From Pigoraptor vietnamica (lineage: Eukaryota; Opisthokonta; Filasterea): a stretch of 24,838 bases of DNA. Below, in pieces: positions 1-9,225 of the stretch. The DNA lies in NCBI GenBank assembly GCA_943704525.1, contig CALSCQ010002576.1:1-24838 (forward strand), written 5' to 3'. Both the position numbers and the translations under genes were made by a program. A model generated the notes under the pieces. The model searched no databases. It had not been told where the DNA came from and saw only the letters and a program-made list of their open reading frames with translations. Every line of letters begins with the position of its first letter. Position 1 is the first letter of the stretch.

Positions 1-43
1 GGGGGGGGGCTCATCTGTGACTGACCTGCGCTCGAATGTGCAG

Positions 44-722
44 GGGCGCGCTCTACAAGCCGTGGATCTTCACCGAGATCAAGGAGCGTCGCCACTGGGA
101 CATCTCCGCGAACGAGCGCTTCGATCTTCTGCGCGAGTTTGTCAACTTTGGCCTTGAGCACTGGGGCTCTGACGACCAGGTAGGCCCCGTCACGTGATTG
201 GGCGTGGCACGTATGTCTTGATCTCATTCTGTATTCCATGTGTGCGTTGCGCTCACGCTGTCGCGGCGCTTGACGCAGGGCATCGCGAACACGCGCCGCT
301 TCTTGCTCGAGTGGCTTTCGTTCACGTACAGGCATGTCGCCGTGGCGTCGTTCTCTATGCCGTCCCGATATATGCGTCCACCTCTGACAATTTACGCGCA
401 GGTACATCCCCGTCGGACTCCTCGAGCGCCTTCCGCAGAAGATCAACGAGCCCGCCCACCCCTTCTTCGGCCGCAACGACCTCGAGACGCTCATGGCATC
501 GCCCGCCGCGAGCGATTGGGTCAAACTGAGGTGCGCGTTTGTGGTTGTCCGTAATGCGTTGCGTTCGCTGGGTTTGTGCGCGCCGTGCATCGAGTGCCAA
601 CGTTCGCATCCTCTCACGTGTCGCCGCCTTCGTTCCGCAGCGAGATGCTTCTCGGGCCCGTCCCCGACGACTTTGTGTTCATACCCAAACACAAGGCCAA
701 CTCGACAAACGCCGAGGGCTGA
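44..722 (+). CDS. DUS3: tRNA-dihydrouridine(47) synthase 3-like, C-terminal exons (5' partial)
   Basis: These are the last four exons of a DUS3/DUS3L homologue: 44-179, 279-331, 402-530 and 641-722, with the stop codon TGA at 720-722. They give 132 residues. The family reduces uridine 47 to dihydrouridine in the variable loop of cytosolic tRNAs, using FMN and NAD(P)H. The joined protein contains stretches I recognise as DUS3-specific: [49 protein letters not shown] and [12 protein letters not shown], ending near PKHKAN. This is the helical C-terminal part; the flavin barrel and zinc-finger region lie left of the window. The first 43 bases are the end of an intron (CAG at 41-43). The intron at 332-401 appears to be GC-AG. 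The gene ends 54 bp from the stop of the convergent TRAIP-like gene. Family assignment rests on remembered conservation and is strong. Confidence 0.93.
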
Positions 723-776
723 GTCCGACGCTCGCGGCCATCTTTCGTGTCGTAGTGTGACGGTTGACGCCCGTCT

Positions 777-3664
777 TCATACGAGCTGAAGCAATGAAAG
801 TTGCTTGGGCATAGTCTTTGGCTTCGTTTGTTGTTGCGGCTCACGCTGCGGTTGCAGTGGGACTCAATTGGCTTGTTCGTCGCACGGAACGGGCTTCTGT
901 GCGTGTGCTTGTGCGTGTACAGCGCACTCACCTTTGCTGCTGATGTCGTGACAAGCTGTCGCGACTGTCCTCCGAGCCCATCGAACCCCTTGACTACGTG
1001 CACGCCCTGCGTGGATATTTTGCGGCCGCTCGTTAGCTCTGTTTGGTGCGCCGGCGAACGGCAACTGCCGCACAATTGACAGATGTTTGTACCGTCTTGC
1101 TGGCGACACTTGTGGCGGCCGCACTCGTGCGCACGATGGGCTTGGGAAACAATTTGAAACCGAGAACGTCCTCCGCCTGTTGCTGCGCACGACTTTGCTG
1201 CTTTCGCGCGTCTTGCACACTGTGTGCCACTTCGCCCTGTGGAGCATCCGAAGGGGCGTTGTGACTGTGAAACTGACCCTCGCGCTGCGACACAGAGAAA
1301 TTGTAGCACGGCCATCTGCGTACCTCCTTGTCGAAGAGAGACGCCGGCGCTACCGCGGGCGGTCTACGATGGGCAGTAGGGGGGGTATAAGAAAGCGTTC
1401 ATCAGTCGGCGTGATATGCGCAATCGAGCACTCACTTCACGGTAGTCGCGGGAGGCGACTGGGTGAACGTGTCGTCGTCGAGCTCAATCACATTCTTCGC
1501 ATTGGGCTGCGACAGCGACGGCCTTTCATGGAAAGAAAGATTCGATCGTAAGGGACGAATGAGGCATGGGTGCATTAAGAGAGTGTGGCGGCGCGAAGAA
1601 GAGCAAGGCACGGGACGCCGCGATGGCAACACGCTCAGACACTCACACAACCGAGAGGCGCCGTCGCTTGGATGCACGCTCTTGCTGCAATGCGCGCACA
1701 CACCCAGTGAAAGAAGTTGTTAGTACACGATGGGAACGTTCGCGTCATGTATCAAACAAGCTCACACGCTGTGCACATGCGAATGGGCACGGGTGCGACA
1801 GACCTCCAGCTCGTCCTCGGCAAGCTTGCAATCGCGCTCAAGGGCCTCCATCTTCGCCTTCGTTCGCTTGATCTCTTCGTTCTTCAGTCGCACCTGCGGA
1901 ACACAATAACATTACTCAATGTGATACGCTTGCGGCATACTTTCGTCGCTACTAATAATGTGGTCTCACCTCTTCGAGGAGACGATCGCGCTCCTGGCGA
2001 GCGCGCGTCGCATCGCGGGCCATTCCTTTACTGTCCTCCTTCATCTTACGAAGCTCACTGAAAAGCGCGAACGATACGAACAAACTCAGAATTACACGGG
2101 CGTGTAGCCATTGACTTGACGACACACAACGAGTGCGGGAAAAACTTCGTACAATGGGGAAGACGACAAAAGAACATGCGGGGTGAGTTGTGTGGCGTTG
2201 ACGCTGCGCTGACGGCCTCCACCCACTTTCCGAGAAAAGAGTTTGCCTTGTGCAGCTCCGCGACGGCCTTCTCCGGGCACTTCATGAGCTTGCGCACGAG
2301 CTCAGCCGTCTCCTCAACTTTGCCTTCGCGCATGGTGGTGATGCTGCGCAGCAGACGCGACCACACATTACACGTACTGGCAATCGCACGTGCCGACCAG
2401 CCAACAGAGGCACGTGAAGGGCATTGGGGCAGGACAGGGGACGCGAGGCAAGACCCACTACATGTTGGAACTCGCGAGGGGCTCGAGCCGTTCCTTCTCC
2501 TTCGACAGGATTTGAATGGTTTTCAGGCGCTCCGTCGCGTCGTAGTTTGCGGATTCGTACTGCGCCTTGTAGTGGGCCATCCGCGTGCGCGTGAGTGCGA
2601 GGTCGTTCTGCACGTACGCCATGTTCTGCAGGAGCTCGGCATACTGGTGCTCCTTGACGTCCATCATTTGAGCTGCGCACATGGCACAGGGGTACCAAAT
2701 CAGAGAAGATGGGAGGTGCGGAGACTCTCGAACTCACTATTGCCCGTGCAGCCGATGCACAGACGCGTTCCATTTCCGCGTGATATGTAATACGCACGCA
2801 TGAGTACAGAACAGGGTTGCACGTGACCCACATTGCGCCGTCAGCACTCCCTTCAGTTGGACCAGTTCGGCCTCTCTCGCAAATAGTGTGCGGCGCACTG
2901 CGCGGAGCTGCATTCAGAGGTCGGGAGGGTCAGTCCATTGGCACAACAACTCACCGATAGCGCAATAATCATGAACCGTGAAGGACCATTTGACGAAAGT
3001 GCGCCGCGAAGGTTTCGAACACAACGGCACCGACGAAAAAGACGCAGATGGGGCCGTGACGATGGTGAATGCGCGCGCACCTCTGCCTCAACGTCCTCTG
3101 GGGGACGAGGAGCTTGCGAAGCGGCGTTGGGTTCGTCGTCGAGTGCAATGAAAAGACGGATCAGATTTCGACTGATGCCTTCGCGGCGGCAATTGGGGCA
3201 CATGTCTTGCATGGCGAAGGAACCTCGTAAACTGCGTGCGAAAACACATTTGGATTTAGAGTTGCTAAGACTCACTCTCTGCTGTGCTACGCATCGTTTG
3301 TGCAGGGAGGGGCTGTCGTGTGCGTGCGGAGTGGGCGAGTTGTCACAGCCACATAGCATTGAGTTTGCACACTCCGACAATAATCGCCATGTCGTACAGT
3401 AGTACGTTGTTGTTGAGAGAATGACAACTCACCACGTTGTGTGAAAGACATGGCCGCCTTTTAAACACGCGTGAAAAAAAATGTGCGCTATTCGTCAAGG
3501 CAAACAGGGCACATGATCAACCCCACGACGTCACGTGTGACTCATGCGCGCAACAGACGAACGCAGACGAACAACGAGCAGATACATGGTGTGGCCGATG
3601 TTTCTTCCTGCTGTTCCCCATCGAAGAGGGGCATGAGGCAAATCGAACACGACACCCCGGGCAT
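777..3664 (-). CDS. TRAIP: TRAIP-like RING-H2 E3 ubiquitin ligase, 14 exons
   Basis: Exons in coding order are 3586-3664, 3433-3457, 3081-3231, 2832-2907, 2462-2672, 2227-2343, 1970-2057, 1766-1893, 1649-1684, 1436-1522, 1324-1363, 1093-1284, 932-1006 and 777-845. Together they make 1374 nt, or 457 residues, close to the roughly 470 of animal TRAIP. TRAIP is a replisome-associated ubiquitin ligase that triggers CMG unloading and crosslink repair. The start MPGVSC places the RING at the extreme N-terminus, as in TRAIP. All eight ligands are present: C6, C9, C27, H29, H32, C35, C46 and C49. A long coiled coil follows (about residues 86-270). Near the end, GFDGLGG (417-423) matches a motif at the same place in animal TRAIP. 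The family's terminal PCNA-binding box is not evident. Phases agree at every junction. The weakest points are the 3' end of exon 3, which could read on to about 2950, and the 1523-1648 intron. Confidence 0.85.
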
Positions 3665-4214
3665 TCTCGGCTGCGATGTGCCACGACCCACTGGGAAAGT
3701 CCCCTCTAACTGTGCCTTTGCTGTCGACACTCGAATAAACTGTTGTGCCTTTGCTGTCGACACGCGAATAAACTCCACAATGGAGTACGTCCTTACGAAG
3801 AACGTCTGGCGATGCAACTGCCTCGTTTTCTGAATGTGGAGCAATTGAAATTTTGACAGTCGTTGGCGGGCGCGCCAAAATTGGATCTGTCGTCACACGT
3901 GCGTCATTTGTTGTCATCATGTGTTCGGTCCAGTACGGGCGCCAAAACGCACAATCTTTCAAGCATATCCCATGGAAGGCCGCAGCAGTGCTCCACTGTC
4001 ACACGTGCTTCTTTAGTAGCCCTGTGTGCGCTGAAGAGCAGTGCAACTTGTGGTTACACTTGACGTCAGTTCCCCCTTGCGTGGGCGGCCCTGGCCGGGC
4101 ATCTCGCTAAGATGGTGAGTTACTTCGCTCGTGATTTTCCTGATGATCGCATGACGGCACCATTGGCGTTGTTTGTTCATGCGATTGGCGCTTTGTGCGA
4201 AGGCCAACGTTCAG
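3665..4214. promoter_or_regulatory. Bidirectional promoter region between TRAIP-like gene and SEH1
   Basis: This 550-bp stretch separates the start codons of two divergent genes and must hold both promoters. It contains an almost perfect 31-bp direct repeat (3711-3741 and 3744-3774). It also contains an ATG at 4112-4114 that is immediately followed by GTGAGT, which may be a separate first exon of SEH1. I see no convincing TATA box and no conserved protein-coding segment; the open frames here overlap each other and lack family features. Confidence 0.55.
3711..3774. repeat. Two-copy 31-bp direct repeat upstream of TRAIP-like gene
   Basis: The unit begins TGTGCCTTTGCTGTCGACAC and ends CGAATAAACT. 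Copies lie at 3711-3741 and 3744-3774 with a 33-bp period and a single mismatch (T versus G) between them. It starts 47 bp upstream of the TRAIP-like start codon on the minus strand, so it lies in its promoter or 5' UTR. Each copy includes AATAAA on the plus strand and a SalI-like GTCGAC palindrome. Confidence 0.9.
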
Positions 4215-4572
4215 ATGCGCGTCGTGTCGACCGTGCCGACGGAGCACGAGGACATCATTCACGACACTGCGTACGATTTTTATGGAAAGCGAATGGCGAC
4301 GTGTTCTAGTGACCAAAGGATCAAGGTACGGACGTGGCGTGCGTGTGTGTATGTGTGTGCGTGTGTGGGTGTGTGGGTTGGAGGGGGGGTCGTGTTGGCT
4401 TAAATGTGCTTCCGATAGCGGCATCCGTTTGTTGAATTGCGGTCGTACGTGCAGGTGTGGGACTCGGATGAGAATGGCAACTGGTCTCTCTCGTCTCACT
4501 GGAAGGTGGGCTGACGGTGGCTTATCAGCAGGGACCACGTACTTGTCTCTTTGTTGTTGTGGCTAGTGTGTG

Positions 4573-4648
<76 letters not shown>

Positions 4649-6535
4649 CTGTGTGTGTGTGTGTGCCTGTGTGTGTGTGCGCGGGTGCGGGTGCGGGTGC
4701 GTGTGCGTGCGTGTGCGTGCGTGTGCGTGTGCGTGTGCGCGCGCGCGCGTGTGTGTGTGTGTGTGTGTTGATAGTGCGGGCACGAATAACGGCGTGCCGG
4801 CAGGGTCGCTTGTAGTTTTGTCTCTTGCCAGCGTTTGTGTCAATCGTGCTGCATGAGTGGCCCCTGATGGCGCCAGTGGTCTGCAGGCACACACGGGGTC
4901 GGTGTGGAAGGTGGCGTGGGCACATCCGGAGTTCGGACAGGTCATTGCATCGTGTTCCTTCGATCGCGCCGTGTTTATCTGGGAGGAGCCGCCGTCCTCC
5001 GAGCACAAATCGAAGGTGGGCGTCCATCCAGCGCGACAACAATTGTAGACGGTTTAGCAAACTCTGAAATACGAACATGTGCTGTGTCGTGCAGACGACG
5101 ACAGAGTGGGTGCGCAAGGCGAGCCTCGTCGACAGCAAGGACTCTGTGCGCGACATTGAGTTTGCGCCGAAGCACTTGGGCCTGAAGCTGGTGGGTCCAT
5201 TGGTTCTACTTCGTGGAAATTCTGTTGCGTGCATACGCTCACTCCTCACGCGAATGCGGGACTTGCACGCATGCGCATTTACATTTTCTCCTCCCCATGT
5301 GTGTGCTTATCGTGGTCTTTCGATCCGGTGCGCGTCAGGCGACGTGTTCTGCCGACGGCTTCATCCGGATATACGAGGCGAACGACGTGATGAACCTTGC
5401 GCTGTGGCCGCTGATGGAGGAATTTGAGTCGCGCAAGGGCGGCTGCAACTGCATCTCGTGGAACCCCTCGCGATTCCACCCGCAGATGATCGCCGTGGGC
5501 AGCGACGACCCCGAAGTGAAGGTGCGTGGGCGTGGTCGCCGTTCGTCACGTGGCCGACCGGTGGCAGCGCAGAGACTCGCTTTTCATTATTCTTACTGCG
5601 CCGCCTGTCTCAGTCCCGTTGACTTCTTGTAGCCACGTCCCTAGCGCCCGGTGTCACCATTTTCTTTTCTCATCTCGGCGCTCGTAACGCAAGCATGCCT
5701 TTTCGTCCTCTTATGTTTCTCTGTCGTAACCCAGTCTCATTTTTCCCTTTTCTCTGATGCCTGTTAGATTTGGGAGTACAACGACGCGAGCAGGAAATGG
5801 CTCAAAATCGAGTCCCTTAATGGCCACACGGACGCCGTCCACGACGTTGCCTTCGCCCCGAACGTTGGCCGGTGCGTGTGCGTGTGTGTGTGCGTCCATT
5901 TGCGTGCATGTTCTGTCCAGGTGTGCCTGACGTGTTCAACCTTCGTTTACAGAACATACCATCTTCTCGCCACGTGCTCGAAGGACCGCACCGTGCGCAT
6001 ATGGACCCTCAAGCCGCGACAGGCGCCGGAGTCTGCTCAGGGCCAGGCGCCGACGGGGTCGCTTCTCGACGTGCACCTGGTCGCCGTGTTTGACGACCAT
6101 GAGGCAGAGGTGGGCGTTGAAGCGGTCGTAGAGAATGCTTTCCCCGGTTGCGCACTGCAGGCTCACAGCGATGCGACCCACACTCCGCTTACACCAGTTG
6201 CACACATGCGCACGCACCTAATCGTTTCTCACCTATTGCGAATGGTCGCAGGTGTGGCGGGTGGAGTGGAACATCACGGGCACTATTCTCGCGTCATCGG
6301 GCGATGATGGAATGGTCCGGCTCTGGAAGTGTGAGTCAAACGTTTGTTTGTCTGTGCGTGTGAGTGTGTGCAGGTCGTCTGTGTTTGTGCTCAGGGTGCT
6401 CTGCACTCTGTGTGTGGGTGTGTGTGACTCACTTTCTTGGTGACGCCTGCTCTCGTGTCCGGCGCAGCGACCTATTTGGACACGTGGAAGTGCATCGCTG
6501 CCATTCGCGGGGACGGCGAAGAGCAAGCCGAGTAG
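4215..6535 (+). CDS. SEH1: Nucleoporin SEH1 (WD40 beta-propeller), 9 exons
   Basis: Exons are 4215-4325, 4455-4505, 4887-5015, 5095-5190, 5339-5521, 5768-5871, 5953-6109, 6252-6330 and 6468-6535, giving 325 residues. SEH1 is a SEC13-like open propeller that docks on NUP85 in the Y-complex of the nuclear pore and on the SEA/GATOR2 complex that controls TORC1. Blade signatures run in order: [99 protein letters not shown] and [26 protein letters not shown] and WNITGT favour SEH1 over SEC13. The ATG at 4215 gives the same spacing to HEDIIHD as the animal protein. An upstream ATG at 4112 followed by a splice donor could add a one-codon exon. The animal C-terminal tail is lacking. All exon phases agree. 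Confidence 0.93.
4574..4769. repeat. (TG)37 microsatellite grading into (TG)/(CG) alternating tract, intronic
   Basis: This tract lies inside the 381-bp SEH1 intron 4506-4886, the longest intron of that gene in this model. A pure (TG)n run covers 4574-4647, about 37 units. Interrupted GT runs follow, then a GTGCGG/GTGCGT segment, and finally a GTGTGCGCGCGCGCGCG block around 4733-4750 that returns to GT. Most of it is alternating purine-pyrimidine, which favours Z-DNA. It is expected to be length-polymorphic. The HTHT/CVCV open frames it creates on both strands are artefacts. Confidence 0.95.
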
Positions 6536-6922
6536 CGGGCGCTCGCCAGGAGCCCATAGATGCCCGTCAATACATTCGTCTTTTAGCCCTCCGTTTCTTC
6601 CTAATTCGCCTCTCTGAACGGTGTGCGGATGAGCGGGCCTCCGGTGAGAATCGTGTACAGGCTCCATGGGAATACGCACACAGGTTCAAAGTTGAACAAA
6701 CTAGACTCTGCGAAACTCCTTTCCAAACAAAAGGCCATTATACCACGTTCATGGAGGCACCGAGCCACTCATCCGCACCAGGAGGACAAGTGCTGCGTCG
6801 CACCGTTGTCATACAACCCCAATCGCCAACGCGCACACGCTTGCGCAAACGCCGCCGCTTAGCACATCTAAAGCGCAATTCGCGCTCCATACAGAACCAC
6901 AGAGAGCATCGATCTCCGCATT
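6536..6922. other. Convergent 3' intergenic region between SEH1 and bL35m
   Basis: This 387-bp gap between two stop codons of opposing genes should hold both 3' UTRs and polyadenylation sites. I found no clear AATAAA in the expected position, no repeat and no supported coding region. Confidence 0.5.
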
Positions 6923-7465
6923 CTACAGGTAGGGACACAGGCGCTTGTACCGTTTCGTCTGCGTCTTGGTGAGATACACGGCCTTGCGAAGGCGGTTCTT
7001 CCTCTTGCGACGCTTGGACGAGAGGAGATGCTGCCGGCCGACCTGCCACCGCTTGAAGAGGCCCGAACTGGTGCGGCGGATGCGCTTGTAGGCGGCCTTG
7101 TTCGTCTTAATCTTGATCTTCTTGAACTTGTACTTGTGAAAGCGGTGCGTCTTCCACTTGGGCAGCTTGACGGTGCGCACCTGGCACAGCGTCAACGGGA
7201 GCGCGAAGGATGAAGGCCCATGCGCGCGGAGCGTCGGCTGTCGGAGGAGGCCCGCTACTGGAAATGCCGATTGCGCAGCAGAGCCAAAGCGACGGGTGGG
7301 CCCCGCAGCGACATGACAGAGCAACGCTGCAAAACGAACACGGGATATTATTTTCAACGGCCATTAGGGTCACGGCATGCAAAGGGTACATGAAACAGAG
7401 AACGCACCCGCACTGCGGCGCGCAAGGGGCGCCCCCAAGGTGCGTAATGCACCGAGAGGAAACAT
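6923..7465 (-). CDS. mrpl35: Mitochondrial ribosomal protein bL35m, 2 exons
   Basis: Exon 1 is 7408-7465 and exon 2 is 6923-7326, giving 153 residues. The protein is a component of the mitochondrial large ribosomal subunit. The C-terminal 60 residues are a clear bacterial-type L35 domain: a lysine/arginine-rich start KTNKAAYKR, then GLFKRWQVGRQHLLSSK, RKRKNRLRKA and the terminal RLCPYL. The exon 2 frame has no ATG of its own. Exon 1 supplies ATG followed by a basic, hydroxylated presequence (MFPLGALRTLGAPLARRSA), and the G|CG phase-1 junction fits. Acceptor TTTTGCAG lies at 7327-7334. About 70 residues of low-complexity targeting or linker sequence precede the L35 core. It is divergently transcribed from XPA. 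Confidence 0.88.
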
Positions 7466-7714
7466 GGCTGCGGCTGCGAGGCGTCCCGCGTGCGATGCGT
7501 AGAATCGTTTTGAAGTACAAACTCGCACGGGTCAGAGAGCGCTGTCGTCACAAGTACGTCAATACGGTAATGACCGCATAATTTACTTACGACAACGTGA
7601 CGGCACTATTGCACTTTGATGACGCAAGCACCGTGTGCGCCCCAGCTACCTGCACGGTTGAAGGAGAAGGACGGGCCGTCAAGCACACAGAGCACATTTA
7701 TTATTTTCTTTGCT
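7466..7714. promoter_or_regulatory. Bidirectional promoter region bL35m/XPA
   Basis: About 250 bp separate the divergent start codons of bL35m (7465) and XPA (7715). An in-frame ATG at 7616 could extend XPA upstream by 33 residues. I see no obvious core promoter motif. The segment is somewhat richer in A/T near 7680-7715 than its surroundings. Confidence 0.45.
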
Positions 7715-9020
7715 ATGGAGAAGCCATTGCAAAGTTTGCATGCTGATGGGGCGGCTATTGACGCCGGTGGCAGCGGTGATGGCGCCGTGCGGAGTGAATC
7801 GGCGCCGTCTCCTGGCCCTAGTGCGGCGCCGCGTGTCACGGCACGACAATTAGAGCGCATGGAGAGAAACAGGGTCAAGGCAATGCAACTGCGTGAATCG
7901 GTGGGCGTTTGTGCGCTTGCGGCTTTTCAGTTTGTGTGTTGTGATGGCTTTGTAATTGCCGTGCTGAGAACTTGGGTGCGCTTGTTCCGCCCGCAGCGAA
8001 TTGTCAACGCAACGCACTTAGCCGGAGGCAGCGGAGGGACTACAGCGCCTGCCAGTGTGCCTGTACCTCCGCGGCCCTCCATGCCCATGGACACGCGGGC
8101 GGGCTTTATTCCGCCCGAGTATGATGCAGACTATGACGCGCAAGACCCAGCGAACAAGCCGCCCGTGTTCGTCGAGGAGGAGAGTGAGTGTTCCGTAATG
8201 TTCGCTCCACATTTTTGCGTTATCTCAGCGCGCAATTTAACCGCCGTCGAATCACGCGCAGTTCCTGAATTAGGGCGCGAGCACTTTTGTTGCAGAGATT
8301 GCGAGCAGAAATTCTACGACTCGATCCTGCATGCAAAGTACGGGTTGGCGGTGTGCAGCAACTGTTACGACAAGGGGAGGGAGGCGCAGTATTCGTTTGT
8401 GACGAAGAGCGAGGCCAAGTCGGACTACTTGCTCAACGACGACGATCTCGACGGGGGCGAAAACAGCCTGCCGTTCATTCTGAGGAAGAACCCGAGAAAT
8501 CCGAAGTGGAACGAGATGCGCCTCTACTTGCGCTGTCAGGTAAGTAGTCGCAACTGTTGGCGTTGACAAAAGGGAAAGAGCGGCGCGTTTGTCATGTGCT
8601 GATCGAGCTCTGCTTCAGATTGAGGGACGGGCGTTTGAACGGTGGGGCGGCGAAGACGGGCTCGACAAGGAAATTGATCGCCGCGAGGCTGAGAGGGCGG
8701 CGCAGCGCAAGAGAAAACAGGAATCGAACATTAAGCTACTCCGACGAAATGTGCGCACGAGCACTTGGATGAAGGAGAAGAAGACGCACGAGCACGTCTT
8801 CACGAGTGAGGTGTGTGGGTTGTCCGCATCAGTTTCGTCACGGCGGTGGCAGCCATAACTATGATTGGTGCCCTCGTGTTTGCACTCCTCGCTTTCTTAC
8901 CTCTCCTCTTTTCCGACCCGTCTCTCCTCTCTCCTCAACAATTAGTCGTTTGATGCCACTACCGGCAAGGGCGTACGAATGTGCGAATGTGGCTACGAGC
9001 TCGAGTTTGAACGGATCTGA
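7715..9020 (+). CDS. XPA: DNA repair protein XPA, 5 exons
   Basis: Exons are 7715-7900, 7997-8183, 8262-8539, 8619-8810 and 8946-9020, giving 305 residues against about 273 in humans. XPA is the damage-verifying scaffold of nucleotide excision repair; it binds DNA, RPA and TFIIH. The zinc finger has the family spacing C135-x2-C138-x17-C156-x2-C159. It is followed by the DNA-binding core with TKSEAKSDYLLNDDDL, FILRKNP and MRLYLRCQ. Next come a long basic helix (about 220-270) and a terminal segment with MCECGYELEFERI, equivalent to the C-terminal CxxC TFIIH-contact region. The N-terminal RQLERMERNRVKAMQLRES matches the conserved basic helix near the family's start. An upstream in-frame ATG at 7616 is possible but adds no recognisable sequence. 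All splice phases agree. Confidence 0.93.
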
Positions 9021-9225
9021 AATGAAGCTGGGGGGTCTGGAGAATCGCGTGGAACACGGAATACCCCGGATGCGTCCCGCAATTGCGTGATGCAACCCCG
9101 TGACCCTCTCCTTTCAAAATACCATGCGCAAATTTGATCTTTCTCACCAAGAAAAACTGAGAAAAGAGCTCAAAGAAACACAACACGCATGCGTGTGACC
9201 CTGTGAACGCTCAAGAGAAGACAAG
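9021..9225. promoter_or_regulatory. XPA 3' flank and copper-ATPase promoter
   Basis: This is a 205-bp gap between two genes on the same strand. It contains ATCCGGGG in reverse orientation at 9064-9071, about 155 bp upstream of the ATPase start. The same octamer recurs upstream of paralogue A and of the RING gene. The last 80 bp are purine-rich, leading into the ATG at 9226. Confidence 0.4.

Noticed and set aside
614-1315. A 233-codon minus-strand frame at the DUS3/TRAIP boundary.
   Set aside because: It runs through splice sites and only its GFDGLGG part is real; the phase-consistent three-exon solution of the TRAIP C-terminus explains the region better.
3730-3772. Two AATAAA hexamers as polyadenylation signals.
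   Set aside because: They lie in a head-to-head promoter region, within a tandem duplication, with no gene ending nearby on the plus strand.
4496-5249. HTHTHT and CVCVCV open frames over the SEH1 intron.
   Set aside because: They are translations of a dinucleotide repeat inside an intron.
7616-7714. An N-terminal extension of XPA from the ATG at 7616.
   Set aside because: The added 33 residues match nothing in the family and lie in the short divergent promoter; the ATG at 7715 is preferred, though this is not decisive.
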